Assembly (NCBI GenBank): GCA_010645155.1
Contig: CM021314.1
Location: 470,364 to 534,363, forward strand
From: Tigriopus japonicus
Lineage: Eukaryota > Arthropoda > Copepoda > Harpacticoida > Harpacticidae
Length of the DNA stretch: 64,000 nucleotides
Direction: 5' to 3'
The notes under the pieces were generated by a model that saw only the letters and a program-made list of their open reading frames with translations, did not search any database and was not told the origin of the DNA. Below, in pieces: positions 59,360 to 64,000 of this stretch (position 1 is the stretch's first letter; each line of letters starts with the position of its first letter). The position numbers and the translations under genes were made by a program.

Positions 59360-62300
59360 TGTGGAAGACAACGTGAAGATAACGTCAAATTATGCTTGAT
59401 TGGAACATGAGCGTTCCTTTTGATGTTTTTCTCCCTCAGTCTTCAATTGAGCAAGCGCATTTCTTATGAGGCTTGTGAGACTTTGGGGGAGAAAGAGCAA
59501 TTGTGCGAGGAACATTGATTTGAAAGACTTTTAGGTCCATTGGGGTGGAAAATCACATCTTAGATGTCCCACAACGGTGGTTTTTTGGAGGTATCTGTCA
59601 TCTTGGCTGTGTCAGTACTCGTCAGTGCATAACATCACGTTGGAGGGTTAATTCGTGCCACTATCTGAACGGTTCATCTGAGCCAGAATTACTCACACTA
59701 TTTTCCAAGTACAACAATACATCAGTGATGGCCGAAGCTGATTTCGATCAAGAGTGGAGCCAGACGACCATATTCAAGAGGCTCGGGACTAATTGTACGG
59801 AGGCAATGGACCTACTTGTAATGTGGGTTGAGTCTGGATCTTCTCGTCACAAGCAGAACGAAGTGCTTCTTCTTCTTCTAAGGAAGCAATTGGCTGTGCC
59901 GAGTCGGCTTTCCAGATCGCCAAGGCATGATTTGAGTGATTGAAACGAGTGAAATCTGATCATGTGCTTATCATCTCATCACTTGGATTAAATTGATCAC
60001 TCCTCTATCTTTGGCCGACCCTGATTGGAGCCCGGGTGAAGCTATTTAAAGGCAAGATCTGGTTCTGATATCAAGCCAGCTCACACATGTTAAGAATCAT
60101 CATTGATGCTTCTTTACAAAGAAGTCATGGGAAAACATCCTTGTGACGCCTTGCCGGTCGTTCGTCTTGGGAATTTGATCAAGCAAGCGAGCAAGCACTG
60201 TTGTGGGCGCACAAATGTGGATCCATTTGGCCACTCTCATGACATCTTGTGTCAACAAACGCCTCTGAAGACAAAGACATGATTTGATCTCGTTTTAGTG
60301 CTCCCACAAGTTTTTAGTTACTGTGATAAAAGTGTTTGCCTATTTGATTTTCATGCGATGCATAGTCGTTCTTCATAATTAGCGTTTGGGAGGCCGACCT
60401 CATCTTTTCGCTTATAGTATAGTAGTTTTAGTGTTTGAATCTCAATTCTTATACCAAACTCTTTCTTGCCAGATTTATCTAAAACCCTACCAGAGTTGAT
60501 AATTAACAATGCTCAAGATCCAAATAAAATTGAAATCTGAGATAAGTCGTTGACAAGTCCATTTCCTCCATTTAAGCCCCTCAACCAGAAGTAGAGAATT
60601 ATCCTTTGGTTGGGTAGAAAGTTTTTCTTGAAAAAGAGTTAGCATAAGGGTACCCTCAGAAAACTTTCAATCCCTTGTAATCTCACTTGAATGTTAGTTT
60701 TGGGTTGATTACGAAACCTCACAATGGGAAGGTCACGTTCCTTTGAGGTTCGTTCGTTTTTACGCATATCCATTGTTCTGCACACTACATTCTTGGAATG
60801 TTTGGGCCATTTAAAAAGGTCAGCGTTCATTATTACCAATAAATACCAGACTAAAAGTGAAGAAGGAAGGAGGAAAGACACCATGACTCAATGAGATTCA
60901 TCGAGTTCATCCATTTTGATGGGCACAAGTCATCCCATCATCCAAAATTGGTGGCGGTGAGTCACTTTGCAAAGATGGCCAAGATTGCATTATTTTTGAG
61001 ATGTATTCCTCTCGTCTAAAAATCTCCATTTAAAGAACACAACCGTGCACACGCGCATACCACTATCCATCCACCTTGAAAAAATGTGATGGGAGGGGCA
61101 GTTTTCGTGGCATACATAATCCACTTTAGACCAAAGTAAATTCAAAGGGAAAGATTCGAAGTGGGATTCAAGAATACGTGGTCGATCACATTGAGCCCGG
61201 ACTATTTCAAAAAAAGACAAAAAAGGAGGAGAAACAAGTGTGTTTTGCATCTTTTTGTGGCAAATTGAATGAAAAAAGGAGAAAAATACCGGTTACTCGC
61301 AGTAAAGTAAGTGTCTAACCCTAGTTTTAGTGCCATAAGAAGACTACACGGATTATGTGTTCAGTTTGCATGCTCGTCAAGAAGCTTTCTCAAATGGTGT
61401 GAGCAAGCCTGTCAGACTTTTTACGACGTTCTGTGGTACATTTACATGGAAAGGTGACAAATTCATTGTCACAGCTTGACATACAATGGCGAGTCGGTCA
61501 ATAAACTTCTCTGTTAAAGTAAAGATCACTCAGAAGTCAGAGCGACCCAAAGAAGAGCCTAGAATGCTTCGAAGAGCACTCACTGATGGACGGTCAATTT
61601 GGTGGTTGAGATCGTGGTCGCAAAGAGGTCAGCTCTGCTGAGTTAGGTTCTTAGGTGTTGCCATTGTCCGTTGTTTTACGGATCTGGGTGACGGACCAAC
61701 CTGTCCGATGATGGTCGTTGATTACGTTTTACAGGTGACAAGTTTATGCCCCCAACATGTCGGGACGAAAGTCCACGCTACTTTTTCTTCCTCTATTCTA
61801 CTCAGATTTTTTTTGTTAATCTTCAATCTACTCTATAGAAACTTTATACACACTAGCTTGGAAAGGTACAGCGGGCAATTACATAAATAAACGAGTGTTT
61901 GTACGTGGCTTTCCCTGCCAATTTTTCTCAATTGATCGAGTACATCAGGACTTCGAACACGGCACAAATGCTCCAAAATGCACCATTTTTTCTCATGGAA
62001 AGGAGATCTCCTTTAGTTTTAAATTTTTTACCAACCTTTCCCAAAAGGATCTCTCGTCCGCTCCAAATCTCGCCCAAGACCCAAGAACAAGGCGGGATGT
62101 CTTGCAGAGATTTTGTACGTAAGGGTCGTTCGCTCCCACAGACTTGACACCGATATGAACCCAGAGGTAGAAGAACTACGTACAGCAACAACACTCGAAC
62201 CGGAGGCCACCCCGATGGAGCAAGCGAACGAACGAACGAGATCGGTGTATGTATGAATTTGTGGTGGGTAGACCGCTCGTTTCTAGATTGTGTCCATTTC

Positions 62301-64000
62301 TGAGCATTGGCCGGAGTTCGGTCATTGCAGACTGTTTTGTCACCCCTGACTCCCGCTGATGGGAACCCAAAACAAGACCACAACATAACACAACATGGCA
62401 GAGTAAGGAAGCCACTGTCTGTGGTCGGTCGAACTGAAGGGTGAAGGTGTGTGTCGGATTCGTGGACCAGAGATCTCTGGTCCGTATTATCGGGCATCTG
62501 AATCAACAAATTCGACAACGTCACAGAACAAGTGTAAATACACACTAAGTAGGACGTGAGGAAAGACTTCTTTTTTGTCTCTTTTGTTGAAACAATCTTA
62601 TTGAGGAAGCGAGGCAACAGCTCATGTCAAACTCTAAACAACGCGTTGGCAGATAACTTTAAAGCACGCAAATTAAATGGAATCCTCATTCAAGCTCGAA
62701 TAATTATTTTCCATGTTTGAAATCTGAAGTAAACTGAAGGAAAGCATTCTTTGACTAATGAGGTTTCCCAATTTCAGGCAAGGCCAAGTCAATTTGTTCG
62801 CTTCAACGGAACTAGTCATCTTTTTGGCATCGTACCATAGAAGTATGTAGTTTCAAGCGCCTCTTTAGTATGACTTCATATCGATTTTCAACAACAAATG
62901 CTGTTAGTTCTACGTGTTGGTGACATTTGAGGACTAGGGACTACTCCTTGTTTGTCAACACTTCATAACTTCTTTACAACTAGCATGGACAATAGCTGTC
63001 CATGCTTCCTTGAACTTCGCATGTGTGTTGTCCATCATCGCATTGAACATGACAGAGAGACCAATGGTGGTCAAACAATTCCTTTGTCGTTCCAGAGCAT
63101 CAAATTGGTTTTTCTATTGTACCGTGCCCACAAAGTTGACAAAGCTCAGTGAATGATGGTTCATTGACGCGCTTGAATACTATTGTCCACAAGTTACAAG
63201 ATGCCCGTCCCTTGTCAAAGAAAAATCGTCGATTTAATCACCAGCCAACAACCACCAAACAACTCAAGACATATTGTTTGTTCCGTTTTCTTGAATTCCC
63301 GTCATCTTGGATGATTCGAATTCGGACAATAGCTGATGCTATTGTTTACATGGTTGGGCGATGACTTCTAGCAGTATTTCTTTGAGTTTGTTGGTGAAGA
63401 ATATCAATGTGAGCTCTTCCGTCACACTATGTTTCTTTCAGAGGAAAACCATCTTGGTTTACGTATTTCAAAACTGGATTGAAATTTTAAATGGAGCGCC
63501 AATGTGATTAAAACCCTATCAATCACAAAAAAGATAACCTGAGACGCCCTTATGCCTATAAAGCAAAGATACAATTCTAAAATCATCTTGGTCCCTCCGA
63601 AATGGGAACATATTCACTGTGGAACAGATTGGTGGGATGGCAAACATCAAGATGGACCACTTTTGTACGCGTTTCACCATACTATACTAGTAGATGTAGG
63701 TACGGTACATACATCATAACGAGTGCTCAGACAATTGTGTTCCGGTTCCGGTGAGTGGTTTTGAATCAATGGAGCGGGCCAGAAATGCTCAATCCGCGTT
63801 CAGACCTCGACTCTTCATGATCGGAAAGTGATTGCTCAACCATCGTTATGGGTAGTTGAGTTGCTACATTGATTTGGGGCGGAAAAACGGAAAAACACGA
63901 AAAATACAGCCCATCAAAACTCTGGCTAACAATAGAACGTCAATGAGGCGATCCATTTTGGCAGATTGTTCTTCGTTTTAACACGTATTGTGGCCAAAGA
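59360..64000. other. 3' UTR of the zinc-finger gene, then intergenic
   Basis: A long 3' UTR up to about 60545 is plausible because the first canonical AATAAA is at 60523. Beyond it, short frames on both strands (for example in 61900-62620) are mutually overlapping and have no domain signatures. I see no RNA gene or clear transposon here. Confidence 0.45.

Noticed and set aside
59545..59943. 132-codon plus-strand frame after the zinc-finger gene
   Set aside because: It lies in the probable 3' UTR and has no domain; its length is not remarkable. RNA and conservation data could revive it.
1..64000. CRISPR arrays, bacterial operons, complete tRNA or rRNA genes
   Set aside because: No regularly spaced repeats of the right form, no cloverleaf with a paired acceptor stem and no rRNA-like stretch were seen on either strand.

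Overview
This is a eukaryotic window, most likely from a small crustacean (a copepod would fit) and at least from an arthropod-like invertebrate. The reasons are GT-AG spliced genes with mostly short introns (64-172 bp) beside a few long ones, AT-rich non-coding DNA, two runs of N (13573-13672 and 31442-31629) typical of a scaffold, and many non-autonomous hAT-like elements with a jockey-type LINE. There are no operons, CRISPR arrays or bacterial features. The taxon is inference; no marker gene here fixes it.

Layout. (1) 0-7 kb: an intronless three-KH-domain poly(C)-binding protein gene (+, 1771-3135) lies tail to tail with a six-exon glycoside hydrolase family 31 gene (-, 3423-6624, MYORG-like). 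I assembled the latter exon by exon into a 678-residue secreted enzyme. (2) 10.4-11.3 kb: two exons encode a C2 domain of the phospholipase D type, with no catalytic part visible. (3) 12.7-31.8 kb: a repeat-rich block. It holds at least six hAT-like miniature element families, a nested insertion of one element into a relative, a 0.7-kb imperfect palindrome, two sharp hairpins, three broken LINE pieces and a minus-strand miniature LTR retrotransposon (TRIM). Two small genes lie among them: a three-exon gene at 17267-18032 (perilipin-like, tentative) and an unrecognised 80-residue ORF at 22742. (4) 31.8-45.3 kb: apparently gene-poor, with two GC-rich islands. (5) 45.3-59.4 kb: one very large gene of three coding exons and about 2,790 residues. 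It is mostly low-complexity, with a cluster of five C2H2 zinc fingers and a sixth at the C-terminus. (6) 59.4-64 kb: probable 3' UTR and intergenic DNA with no supported gene.

Functions: one RNA-binding regulator, one lysosomal or secretory glycosidase, one possible lipid-signalling fragment, one possible lipid-droplet protein and one probable transcription factor. I see no shared pathway; the arrangement looks like ordinary eukaryotic gene order. The most unusual content is in the repeat block, where each hAT-like family carries its own tandemly reiterated subterminal motif and several insertions keep exact 8-bp target duplications or an empty-site paralogue in the same window.
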